In this document: piece by piece, positions 1-7,257 of the stretch
Layout: every line of letters starts with the position of its first letter
Position numbering within the stretch: the stretch's first letter is position 1
NCBI GenBank assembly: GCA_020435185.1
Contig: JAGRAA010000161.1
Span: 1 to 19,848 of the forward strand
Direction of reading: 5' to 3'
DNA length: 19,848 nucleotides
From: Bdellovibrionales bacterium
GTDB taxonomy: Bacteria; Bdellovibrionota; Bdellovibrionia; Bdellovibrionales; UBA1609
Made by a program: the position numbers and the translations under genes
The notes under the pieces: model-generated
The model's input: only the letters and a program-made list of their open reading frames with translations
What the model was told of the DNA's origin: nothing
Database searches by the model: none

Positions 1-101
1 ATATTCATTATATGGTGTAGAAAAGATTGAAAATCAATCGACTAACAAAAAATTTGGCACTATGTTAAGAAGATTAACTTTAACTCTTAGGAGACAAAAA
101 A

Positions 102-1361
102 ATGGACGATTCCATAAGCGGCAGTGACCTCTATCGAAACGTTATAAAATCTCTAAATGCTGCCGGAGAAGTAATAAACATCAATCCTGTTGCATTAGAA
201 CGACTTAAAACCCCTCGAAGATCTATCATCGTATCTGTACCCGTTAGGATGGATGATGATACGGTCAAAATTTTTCCCGGCTATAGAGTTCAACACAATC
301 AAACTCTGGGTCCGTTCAAAGGAGGGTTGAGATACCACCCTAGCGTAAACCTTAGTGAAGTCGCCGCTCTATCTGCTCTTATGACTTTTAAAAATTCCTT
401 GTTGCAACTTCCCCTAGGAGGAGCAAAGGGTGGCGTTGCTGTTGACCCTACCAAACTATCAAAAACTGAGCTTGAAGGTCTGACCCGTCGTTTCACCACA
501 GAATTAGGACCATTTATCGGATCTGACAAAGATATTCCTGCTCCAGATGTAGGAACGGACTCCCAGACAATGGCTTGGATGTTAGACACTTATTCTTCAG
601 AGTTTGGGTATGCCCAAACAGGAGTTGTGACCGGTAAACCAGTGGAAATAGGCGGTTCTCTAGGAAGAGATGCTGCAACAGGATTGGGAGTGGTTTATAT
701 TTCTGAAAAAGCTCTAGCCACAAAGGGTCGACAACTTGAGGGCACCACTTTTGCCATTCAAGGATTTGGAAAAGTGGGGATGCATGCCGCTATCGAAGCC
801 TTTAAATTAAAAGCAAAAGTGGTTGCTGTAAGTGATATTAGTGGAGGAATTTTTAACCCTGAAGGGTTAAATATCGACGAACTTGTTCGTTATGTTCATG
901 AAAATGGAGTCGTTAAAGACTATCCTCAAGCTCAAAACATCACCAACGAAGAACTTCTTGCCTTAGAAGTAGATATTTTAGCGCCATGCGCACTAGACGG
1001 CGCTATCGACTCAAATAATGTCGACTCTGTTAAAGCAAAAATCATTGTCGAAGGTGCTAATGGCCCTGTGACTATTAATGCCAACCGGGTTCTTTATGAA
1101 AAAGGAATAATGGTCGTTCCTGATATTTTAGCCAATGGCGGCGGCGTCGTAGTGAGTTACTTTGAATGGGTTCAAGACTTAGTTTGGTTATTTTGGTCTG
1201 AAAACGAAGTTCGAAGTAAACTAAAAACTATTATGACCTCTTCTTTTGATAAGGTTTGGGATTTTGCTCGTAGAGAACAAAAAGACATGAGAATTTCAGC
1301 CATGTCTGTTTCCTTAATGAGACTAGAGAAAGCCATGAAGCTCAGAGGACACGCTTGGTAA
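102..1361 (+). CDS. gdhA: Glu/Leu/Phe/Val dehydrogenase, probably NAD(P)-dependent glutamate dehydrogenase
   Basis: This is a cytoplasmic enzyme expected to interconvert glutamate with 2-oxoglutarate plus ammonia. At 419 residues it has the usual length of the hexameric family. The N-terminal substrate domain carries PFKGGLRYHP (residues 71-80, with the substrate-binding Lys73), PLGGAKGG (104-111, catalytic Lys109) and PAPDVGT (147-152, catalytic Asp149). A Rossmann dinucleotide motif, GFGKVG, lies at 221-226. The C-terminal GGGVVVSYFEW segment has the Ser-Tyr-Phe-Glu-Trp pattern typical of glutamate rather than leucine or phenylalanine enzymes. The ATG at 102 follows the Shine-Dalgarno TTAGGAGA at 88-95. 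It is the first gene of a tight operon, with pyrD starting 1 nt after its stop. Family is certain; glutamate specificity is likely; cofactor preference cannot be read here. Confidence 0.93.
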   Translation: MDDSISGSDLYRNVIKSLNAAGEVININPVALERLKTPRRSIIVSVPVRMDDDTVKIFPGYRVQHNQTLGPFKGGLRYHPSVNLSEVAALSALMTFKNSLLQLPLGGAKGGVAVDPTKLSKTELEGLTRRFTTELGPFIGSDKDIPAPDVGTDSQTMAWMLDTYSSEFGYAQTGVVTGKPVEIGGSLGRDAATGLGVVYISEKALATKGRQLEGTTFAIQGFGKVGMHAAIEAFKLKAKVVAVSDISGGIFNPEGLNIDELVRYVHENGVVKDYPQAQNITNEELLALEVDILAPCALDGAIDSNNVDSVKAKIIVEGANGPVTINANRVLYEKGIMVVPDILANGGGVVVSYFEWVQDLVWLFWSENEVRSKLKTIMTSSFDKVWDFARREQKDMRISAMSVSLMRLEKAMKLRGHAW

Positions 1362-1362
1362 C

Positions 1363-2346
1363 ATGGTTAAACCCTGGCTTCTTTTACCCGCATCTCTGAG
1401 TCATAAAATTGCTCCTCTCTATTTAAAATATTGTGTTGGAGAGGGGCCCTTCCCTGAGTACGATTGGAACGCCTTTGAATGGAAAGGTCTGCAGTTTAAG
1501 AACCCTTTAGGTATAGCTGGAGGAGTGGATAAGGACGCAGAAAATATATTTAACTGGTGGACGCTAGGGGCTGGATTTGTAGAAGTAGGAACAATCACTC
1601 CTCTTTCTCAATCCGGAAATCCTGGTAAAGTTATTGATCGCGATGTAAAGAATAAAGCTTTGTGGAACCGAATGGGCTTTCCTTCTAAAGGTGTAGACTA
1701 TGTCTCTAATAAATTGTCCAAAATTCCAAAACCTCACCATACTCCTATTTTTGTAAATATAGGTAAGAATAGATCCACACCATTAGAACACGCTCATGAA
1801 GATTATATCTCTTGTATCAAGAAATTATCTCCATACTCCGATGCCTTCGTCGTAAATATAAGTAGCCCCAACACTCCCAAATTAAGAGAGCTGTTAACTC
1901 CAACACACTTAAGAGAGTTTTTAGGAAAAGTTGTTGAGGCAAATGATCAACACGAAGGAAAACCTCTCATTCTAAAAATAAGCCCTGATGTAAAACGTCC
2001 GGACTTAGAAAATATTATTGATGTTTCCATCGAATTAAATTTGAGCGGATGGATATTAAATAACACTTCAACCATTCGCCCTAACAACATTCATTTTCCG
2101 GCAGACGGCGGAATGAGCGGCAAACCTATTGGTGAATTGTCTAAAGACACCCTCATACATGTATTAAATTATTTAGGAGATAAAAGAACAGGAAAACTTA
2201 TCATTTCTACAGGCGGAATAATGTCTCCAGAGGACGCCATAGAAAGATTAAATCTGGGAGCAGACCTTGTACAAGTTTACTCGAGTTTAATTTTTAACGG
2301 CCTGAGTTTTTTTAAGGATGTAAACCAATATGCCAAAAGCAAGTAA
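1363..2346 (+). CDS. pyrD: Dihydroorotate dehydrogenase (quinone), class 2
   Basis: This enzyme oxidises dihydroorotate to orotate in de novo pyrimidine synthesis, passing electrons through FMN to membrane quinone. Visible motifs are NPLGIAGGVDKDAE (47-60), VEVGTITP (73-80), NRMGFPSKG (102-110), VNIGKN (131-136) and NISSPNTPKLREL (165-177). The second Ser of NISSPN (Ser168) corresponds to the catalytic base of class 2 enzymes; class 1 enzymes use Cys. ILKISPD, NNTSTIRP, a GGMSGKPIG loop and STGGI complete the FMN-binding barrel. At 327 residues it is slightly shorter than the E. coli protein. The ATG is 1 nt after the gdhA stop, with AGAGGA inside the gdhA 3' end as a possible ribosome site, so the genes are probably coupled. 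Its last 17 nt overlap the Nudix gene. Confidence 0.93.
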   Translation: MVKPWLLLPASLSHKIAPLYLKYCVGEGPFPEYDWNAFEWKGLQFKNPLGIAGGVDKDAENIFNWWTLGAGFVEVGTITPLSQSGNPGKVIDRDVKNKALWNRMGFPSKGVDYVSNKLSKIPKPHHTPIFVNIGKNRSTPLEHAHEDYISCIKKLSPYSDAFVVNISSPNTPKLRELLTPTHLREFLGKVVEANDQHEGKPLILKISPDVKRPDLENIIDVSIELNLSGWILNNTSTIRPNNIHFPADGGMSGKPIGELSKDTLIHVLNYLGDKRTGKLIISTGGIMSPEDAIERLNLGADLVQVYSSLIFNGLSFFKDVNQYAKSK

Positions 2347-2746
2347 ATCCAAGAAAAGACCACAATGGATTCCTGTTGTTGCCGGTTTGATAAAAAAAGA
2401 ACAGTCCTATCTTTTGGGACTGAGACCTCCTGGCCATTCTTTACCCGGAGTATGGGAATTTCCCGGTGGAAAAATTGAACCTGGAGAGACGCCTGAAGAA
2501 GCTTTAATCAGGGAACTTGATGAAGAGCTGGGTATTCAAATAAAAGAATTTTCACTTAAAAAAGTAATTGCACATAGCTATGAAGATATTGGGATTTTAC
2601 TTATTTTTTTCGAAGTTACTTATTGGGATGGACAACCCAAAATCATTCACCACAGCGATCTAAAGTGGATACCTGTGGAAAAAATCACTCAATACCCACT
2701 ACCAGAAGCCAACAGACTCATCGTTGAAGAACTCATCAATAGTTAA
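2330..2746 (+). CDS. mutT: MutT-like Nudix hydrolase (8-oxo-dGTP diphosphatase type)
   Basis: A 138-residue Nudix protein with a perfect Nudix box at residues 47-69: Gly47, Glu53, the Arg-Glu-Leu triplet at 61-63, the Glu-Glu pair at 65-66 and Gly68-Ile69, spaced as GX5EX7REUXEEXGU. The glutamates bind the catalytic divalent metal. WEFPGG precedes the box, and the C-terminal PLPEANRLIVEEL segment resembles the purine-recognition end of MutT proteins that clear oxidised dGTP. Substrate is inferred from this resemblance; other Nudix paralogues hydrolyse different nucleotides. The start at 2330 lies inside pyrD, with AAGGA at 2314-2318 upstream, so translation is probably coupled to pyrD. The stop interlocks with the stop of the convergent gene on TTAA at 2743-2746. 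Confidence 0.88.
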   Translation: MPKASKSKKRPQWIPVVAGLIKKEQSYLLGLRPPGHSLPGVWEFPGGKIEPGETPEEALIRELDEELGIQIKEFSLKKVIAHSYEDIGILLIFFEVTYWDGQPKIIHHSDLKWIPVEKITQYPLPEANRLIVEELINS

Positions 2747-3933
2747 TAATTATAGCCTAATGCTTTAAGAGCTGTGTTATGATTCCATTTAGCACGATAC
2801 ACGTGAGCCTGATGTTTTTCGTTTCTTTGAGACGACCAAACCAGCTCATTTCCATCTGGAGAAAACACAGGAAGAACGTCGGCCCCAGTGGTTTCTGTTA
2901 CTCTTACTGGTGGGACAGATCCATCCAATCTTCCAATCATCAATTCAAAATTGGCATGACCACCAGGGTATGTGCTGGTGAAAATCATATACTTGCCACT
3001 AGGGTGAATATATGGAGCCCACGATACCGCATTCAAATGGGTGATCTGTTTTGGCTCAGAAGTTTCTAATGTATTCAAATCTATATCCATAGTCATTATC
3101 TCACCCACGCGACCGGACCGATCAAAACGACGCCAAATAATTTTGTTTCCCTCTTTATTAAAGAAAGGACCTCCGTCATATCCAATATTATTGGTTAATC
3201 TCTTCACTCCAGTACCGTCGTTATTCATGATATAAAGGTCAATTAAAATTGAAGGGTTATGTTCAAACTCCTGTTTTATGTCGTCAGGATAATTGTCTGT
3301 ATAACCATGTCTATTTGATGCAAATAAAATCTTTGTTCCATCAGGAGAATAGCTTCCTTCGGCATCATATCCCCAAGCTTGAGTTAAATTGACCGCACGA
3401 AAATCGTTCTGATTTACAATTTCATTAAAATCTCTAGAAAAAAGGTCATAATTAGGATCATAATCCCACGCATAACGTCTTTGCTCGCCACTCTCCCGAC
3501 GAGACAATTCTTCGTTTTGTTTCTCAACGGCTAGTGGATCCAAATGTGTACTCGCATACAAAACCGATTGGTGATTTGGATGAATCCACGCACAGGTTGT
3601 TTTTCCAACCCCGTTGGAGACCAGTAAGTCTTCCTTCCCATAAGAGCCGTTAAAATCCTTTAAATAAATTTGATAAAAGGGATTTTCCTCAAGCTTTTCG
3701 GCTTGGTAAACCAACAGGCTTCCATCGTGGCTAAAATAGGCTTCTCCTGAGCGAAGGCCATCAGACACTATCTGCGTTACTTCGCTTAAAAAATCAGACT
3801 CTCCAAACGCCTCATTGACCAGACCTCGCTTAGAAGCCTCATCATGGGCACTCACCTTGTTGCGCTGAGTGCATGTTGTTACTGCAAAAAGACCCAAAAA
3901 AAATAATGTGTAAAAAATGCTTAGTCGTTTCAT
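2743..3933 (-). CDS. Exported TolB-like (PD40/WD40) beta-propeller protein, possible lipoprotein
   Basis: A 396-residue exported protein made of TolB-type propeller blades. Blade motifs of the form FSPDG...ILFASNR occur at residues about 64-80, 192-216, 254-284, 305-336 and 353-382 (for example YSPDGTKILFASNRHG and FSPDGNELVWSSQRN). The N-terminus is a signal peptide of basic MKRLS plus about 14 hydrophobic residues, ending at a cysteine (Cys21 in AVTTC). A Thr just before that Cys makes lipid modification uncertain. I chose the ATG at 3933 because it opens directly on the signal peptide; an upstream TTG at 3984 would add 17 residues, and neither start has a clear Shine-Dalgarno. There is no Pal or TolA next to it, so this is a TolB-like propeller and not the Tol-Pal component itself. 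Ligand and role are unknown. Confidence 0.82.
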   Translation of the reverse strand: MKRLSIFYTLFFLGLFAVTTCTQRNKVSAHDEASKRGLVNEAFGESDFLSEVTQIVSDGLRSGEAYFSHDGSLLVYQAEKLEENPFYQIYLKDFNGSYGKEDLLVSNGVGKTTCAWIHPNHQSVLYASTHLDPLAVEKQNEELSRRESGEQRRYAWDYDPNYDLFSRDFNEIVNQNDFRAVNLTQAWGYDAEGSYSPDGTKILFASNRHGYTDNYPDDIKQEFEHNPSILIDLYIMNNDGTGVKRLTNNIGYDGGPFFNKEGNKIIWRRFDRSGRVGEIMTMDIDLNTLETSEPKQITHLNAVSWAPYIHPSGKYMIFTSTYPGGHANFELMIGRLDGSVPPVRVTETTGADVLPVFSPDGNELVWSSQRNEKHQAHVYRAKWNHNTALKALGYNY

Positions 3934-4008
3934 AATGGCAACAAAAGTAAATATCTTATGAAATATAGTCAATAACTGACGCAAAGATCATTTTAACATA
4001 TTTAGATA

Positions 4009-4024
4009 AGATGTCGGGACATCT
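4009..4024. promoter_or_regulatory. 16-bp inverted repeat, possible operator
   Basis: AGATGTC-GG-GACATCT is a perfect 7-bp inverted repeat around two central bases. It sits between the divergent TolB-like gene and the outer-membrane protein gene, about 55 bp upstream of the candidate promoter for the latter. A dimeric regulator site is one reading; a short RNA hairpin is the other. No known regulator was recognised. Confidence 0.35.
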
Positions 4025-4079
4025 CTTCGCCGACCCTTCAAAGCCCTCTAATTGAGATAAGAACCCAATTTTATGAATT

Positions 4080-4108
4080 TTTACTGGACTTTAGCTGCCG
4101 CATTAAAT
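4080..4108 (+). promoter_or_regulatory. Candidate sigma-70 promoter for the outer-membrane protein gene
   Basis: TTTACT (4080-4085) and TTAAAT (4103-4108) are separated by 17 bp, and each matches its consensus hexamer at four of six positions. The predicted transcription start near 4115 would leave a leader of about 25 nt holding AAGGAG (4130-4135), the ribosome site of the gene at 4141. Support is spacing and position only. Confidence 0.35.
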
Positions 4109-4140
4109 ATCCCATCAAGATACCACCCAAGGAGATTATA

Positions 4141-5205
4141 ATGAAAGCATGTATTCTAGCAATATTGGCCCTATTGGTGACATCCATTGCCAACGCACAA
4201 AATTCGGAAGAGTCTACTGTTACCGAAAAAAAAGAAGCAGTTATTGCTCCTCAGAAGCCCTATTTCCAAACCTCTTATTTTTATATGATGCAGAGTTTTA
4301 AAGAAACTCCTCTAGAAAACTCCGCTCCGTTAGGAAATATCCCAACTATTTTTCCTACTAAGTTGGTCGTTCAAACCAATCAACTCAGTCTCAAAGCCAA
4401 TATCTCAAACTCCTTCAATTTAGAACTTATTGGTCAATACTATGATAACAATATTGATCTTAAACAATCGAGCCTACACTTTAGCAGAAGTTTTAATGGG
4501 CAAACTGCTGGTATGGGCGATACATTAATCGGAACAAATTATGATCTTGAAAACTCTGTAAGCTTAGGTTTGCACTTAAGTATTCCAACAGGGGATTATC
4601 AATTAAAAAGCTCAACGGGAATGCTACACTCCTACCCAGCTCAACTAGGATCGGGAACTTATGATTTTATACCAAGCATTTCCTATAAAGAAAAATTTGG
4701 CAAATGGGCCATCAACACCAAAGCCAAAGCAAAAATTCGAACAGGGAAAAATGATTTAGACTATCGACTAGGAGATGAAATTAGAGCTTACGCAACTGGC
4801 AGTTACTATATCACGAGATGGCTCGCTTCAAACCTTACCTTATACTACAAAAACTGGGCAGAAGTAGATGGCTACCAAAATGTTGACAACTACAATACTG
4901 CCATTGCCGCGAAAGGGAGAGCCACAAAACAAAGAACTTCTTCACACTCACAACACGCAAAGAGCTCAGCGGCTTCAAGAAACCCTAACGCTTCAGCAAG
5001 CCTCTCTAACTCCCCTATGGATCCTTTTGCTGCCGATGGCTCTCGTTGGTCTGCAAGCTTAGGTTTAACCGCTGGTATCTTTTTCGGCCAAGGAAAAGGT
5101 GGTTTCATCGAAATCGCAACGCCTCTCTATGCTGATCAGGCTGGTGCCTTAGAAGGGCTAACCACTGACTGGTATGTACAAAGTTCTATAATGACTACTT
5201 TCTAA
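4141..5205 (+). CDS. Outer-membrane beta-barrel protein, MetA-pathway/transporter-like
   Basis: A 354-residue protein with a clear signal peptide (MKACILAILALLVTSIANAQ, cleavage near residue 19/20). Alternating hydrophobic strands and a terminal phenylalanine (IMTTF) are typical of barrels recognised by the BAM complex. The GMGDTLIGTNYDL segment (124-136), SLGLHLSIPTGDY (141-153) and LGSGTYDFIPSISY (169-182) resemble the MetA-pathway-of-phenol-degradation family of putative outer-membrane transporters; I infer this from the GxGD, PTG and GSG pattern. Residues about 256-292 form a low-complexity loop rich in Ser, Ala, Lys, Arg and His, which interrupts the barrel pattern and is probably surface-exposed or disordered. 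AAGGAG lies 5 nt before the ATG. The gene appears monocistronic, ending at a strong hairpin. Substrate is unknown. Confidence 0.75.
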   Translation: MKACILAILALLVTSIANAQNSEESTVTEKKEAVIAPQKPYFQTSYFYMMQSFKETPLENSAPLGNIPTIFPTKLVVQTNQLSLKANISNSFNLELIGQYYDNNIDLKQSSLHFSRSFNGQTAGMGDTLIGTNYDLENSVSLGLHLSIPTGDYQLKSSTGMLHSYPAQLGSGTYDFIPSISYKEKFGKWAINTKAKAKIRTGKNDLDYRLGDEIRAYATGSYYITRWLASNLTLYYKNWAEVDGYQNVDNYNTAIAAKGRATKQRTSSHSQHAKSSAASRNPNASASLSNSPMDPFAADGSRWSASLGLTAGIFFGQGKGGFIEIATPLYADQAGALEGLTTDWYVQSSIMTTF

Positions 5206-5213
5206 CTCTAGTT

Positions 5214-5247
5214 ATAAAAGCTGATCTTCTTTGAGATCAGCTTTTAT
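5214..5247 (+). terminator. Rho-independent terminator after the outer-membrane protein gene
   Basis: A perfect 14-bp stem (5214-5227 with 5234-5247, core AAAAGCTGATCT) closes a 6-nt loop, TCTTTG, 8 nt after the stop codon. The 3' arm ends in CTTTTAT, so the U-rich tail is partly inside the stem. The symmetry lets it work on both strands. Confidence 0.85.
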
Positions 5248-5634
5248 GTAATACTTTCCGTTAAAATTGAATTTATTAAATGGTTAAAAGATGTAACCGC
5301 AAGTAACTCTGGTTTTTTACAACTCTGATTTATTATTGTGATCGAGCTCAAGGAGATGAGATTCAGCAATTAGAGAATGTATAAGTTATCAAAATTTTTA
5401 TGCCTTTTGTAATATACAGTCCTAACGTCAATTTGCCTTGACCTTTCTAATTGTTGAATTTCGTCACCTCGGTTCATTTTTTTGCTTGAAATTAAATAGG
5501 TTGGGGAATTAGAGGGAAATCTTTTAAAAGCATGAAAGTGCTTTTAACACTGACGAACAAAACCCTTAGGGCAAGGTGTAAAAACCTTGCCCTTTTTTTG
5601 ACTCTAATAATACAGATCTATTTATTATTTCTAT
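5248..5634 (+). other. 387-nt gene-free region with hairpins; candidate small-RNA locus
   Basis: No convincing coding frame is present between the terminator at 5247 and the convergent gene ending at 5635. Two plus-strand structures stand out: a 9-bp perfect hairpin, TTAAAAGCA (5524-5532) with TGCTTTTAA (5539-5547) around TGAAAG, and an intrinsic terminator at 5569-5599. Since the preceding gene already has its own terminator, the second one suggests a separate short plus-strand transcript starting somewhere in about 5440-5510. A TTAAAT at 5492-5497 is -10-like, but I see no good -35. No known RNA family was recognised. Confidence 0.35.
5569..5599 (+). terminator. Intrinsic terminator with no upstream gene of its own
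   Basis: GGGCAAGG (5569-5576) pairs perfectly with CCTTGCCC (5585-5592) across the loop TGTAAAAA, and seven T residues follow at 5593-5599. This is textbook plus-strand polarity. On the minus strand the stem is followed by TAAGGGTTTT, a poorer tail, so serving the convergent gene that ends at 5635 is a weaker explanation. Confidence 0.8.
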
Positions 5635-7257
5635 CTAGTCAACAATCTGACAATTTAATGTCGTCCAACCAATTTGAAAAACCTCTGACGTAAATTTATA
5701 CTGAATATACATCTTACGAGATAAGTACATGAAATTTTTGTTTAAGATATTGTTTGTCGCATTCGTCTGCTTGAAATCACTACTAGAAGTTGAGTATATC
5801 CCACTCACATCAACCGTCCATCGAGCAGATCCTCCATAGTCAAAAATATGAATCAACGGAAAATTGTCCTCGGTTAACCGAATATTCTGATTAAATGTTA
5901 TAAAAGCATCCGTCTTTAAATCAGATATTTCTACTTCCACACTTTCTGGTTTCATCTTGATTTTACAATATCCAAATTTTTTAATTCCGCCCTCTTCCTC
6001 GATCTTAGAATAAGCTAAACGTTGAACGTTATTCATGGTAAATGGAATTGAAGTAAAATTGCCCATCTGATCTGCAGAAGCTCGAGCCTTTAAGTCTTCA
6101 TAGAAAATCATATTTTCCCAATCCGCTTTAAGGTAAACAATCTGTCCAAAAACAACCGCTCGAAAGGCGACGATATGAACACCTTTATATATCATACCTG
6201 GTTTGACTTCTCTATTTTGCGCCCAAGCTCCACGGCTTATACATTCAGAAAACGACCGACTCTCTCGACATTCACTAAAGCTTCCGTCAGCCACCTCTCC
6301 CCCACCAGCCGACCATATTTTTCCGGAAGATCTGTAAAGAACGGATTTCTCTTTTTCTAAAACCTCATAGACATATTCAGCCGTTAGAGTTTCTTCGAAG
6401 TTTTCATTTTCCGTTCTAAATCTATAGGCGTTATCACCAAACTCTTTAAATTCAGTGTGAGAAACACTCCCTCGTCCTCCTCTTAAAAACACACCCATGA
6501 GATCTCCCTGGGTAATGTTCACATATTTGATTTTCTCAAATATCCCATTGGTTACCACTGTATGTCCTAAGATCGAATACCCCTTTACTTCACAATCTTT
6601 ACTAAATCCGTTAATGAATTTGCAAAACTTGGTCTCTTCTATGAGCGGAAGTCCACTCATTTTTGGATTCAGATCATACACAGGAATAAAATTTAATCGA
6701 TTGGCTGATTTTTCTAATTGCTCTATTTCCTGATCCTTTACGAAATTAGAAATTTGCCCGTTCCATACACTTTTAGAATCAAAATATTTCGCTTTACCAG
6801 GGAGAAAAAATTGCCCTTTCCTACTAAAGAATGCTTTCTCTCTAAATTCTATACAATTTTGCGCTTTATATTTGGGAATCACAATTCGATCCAGAAGTTT
6901 ATCATAGTAACCTATTGCTGATTGCTCCAAGAAAAATGGACTAACTCCATTTTCTAATTGAACTATAATATCATCTAAATCATTGTCTACGACATAACTC
7001 TCAGATACGGCTTTTATCTCCACTCCATCCACTTCAATATTTACATTTTTTGGATTTCCTAACAGCAGGCTAGAAGCGGATCTTAAATAGTAATTATTCT
7101 CGTATGAAAAGATATAACCAACACCAGTTTTTGACTTTCCTTTGGGGGAAGTCATTTGAACTTTTATTAGGCATTGATTAAGACTCTTTGCGTACACAGA
7201 CGGCACTATCGCTAAGGAAAAAAGTATGAAGGCGACAAAACCAACTTTTTTAAGCAT
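5635..7257 (-). CDS. Secreted protein with a degenerate trypsin-like N-terminal domain (putative pseudoprotease)
   Basis: A 540-residue exported protein; the signal peptide is MLKKVGFVAFILFSLAIVPS followed by VYA, cleaved near residue 23. Residues about 28-240 follow the layout of trypsin/DegP-like serine proteases: TGVGYIF at 44-50 (normally GSGF), YLRSASSLL at 57-65 where TAAHV would sit, DDIIVQL at 95-101 in place of the Asp-bearing DLALLKL, and KMSGLPLI at 199-206 in place of GxSGGPL. The His position is Ser63, while Asp96 and Ser201 are kept, so activity is unlikely. Residues about 245-540 match nothing I recognise and are rich in beta-type sequence with scattered cysteines. The ATG overlaps the regulator gene by 8 nt and has AGAAAGAGAAG just upstream. 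Fold assignment is inference from motif order only; it may be wrong. Confidence 0.6.
   Translation of the reverse strand: MLKKVGFVAFILFSLAIVPSVYAKSLNQCLIKVQMTSPKGKSKTGVGYIFSYENNYYLRSASSLLLGNPKNVNIEVDGVEIKAVSESYVVDNDLDDIIVQLENGVSPFFLEQSAIGYYDKLLDRIVIPKYKAQNCIEFREKAFFSRKGQFFLPGKAKYFDSKSVWNGQISNFVKDQEIEQLEKSANRLNFIPVYDLNPKMSGLPLIEETKFCKFINGFSKDCEVKGYSILGHTVVTNGIFEKIKYVNITQGDLMGVFLRGGRGSVSHTEFKEFGDNAYRFRTENENFEETLTAEYVYEVLEKEKSVLYRSSGKIWSAGGGEVADGSFSECRESRSFSECISRGAWAQNREVKPGMIYKGVHIVAFRAVVFGQIVYLKADWENMIFYEDLKARASADQMGNFTSIPFTMNNVQRLAYSKIEEEGGIKKFGYCKIKMKPESVEVEISDLKTDAFITFNQNIRLTEDNFPLIHIFDYGGSARWTVDVSGIYSTSSSDFKQTNATNNILNKNFMYLSRKMYIQYKFTSEVFQIGWTTLNCQIVD

Noticed and set aside
2..127. Open frame at the left edge that could be the tail of an upstream gene overlapping gdhA
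   Set aside because: It is only about 40 codons, compositionally uninformative, and runs into the well-supported gdhA start; no family resemblance.
2743..3933. True TolB of the Tol-Pal complex
   Set aside because: Propeller motifs fit, but there is no Pal, TolA or TolQR nearby and the chain lacks a recognisable TolB N-terminal domain.
4868..5108. Open frames on both strands within the outer-membrane protein gene
   Set aside because: They coincide with the low-complexity Ser/Ala/Lys loop, lack ribosome sites and are better explained as shadows of the gene.
5635..7257. Active trypsin-like protease
   Set aside because: The His position is Ser and the GSGGPL loop is degenerate (SGLPL), so only a pseudoprotease reading is supportable.
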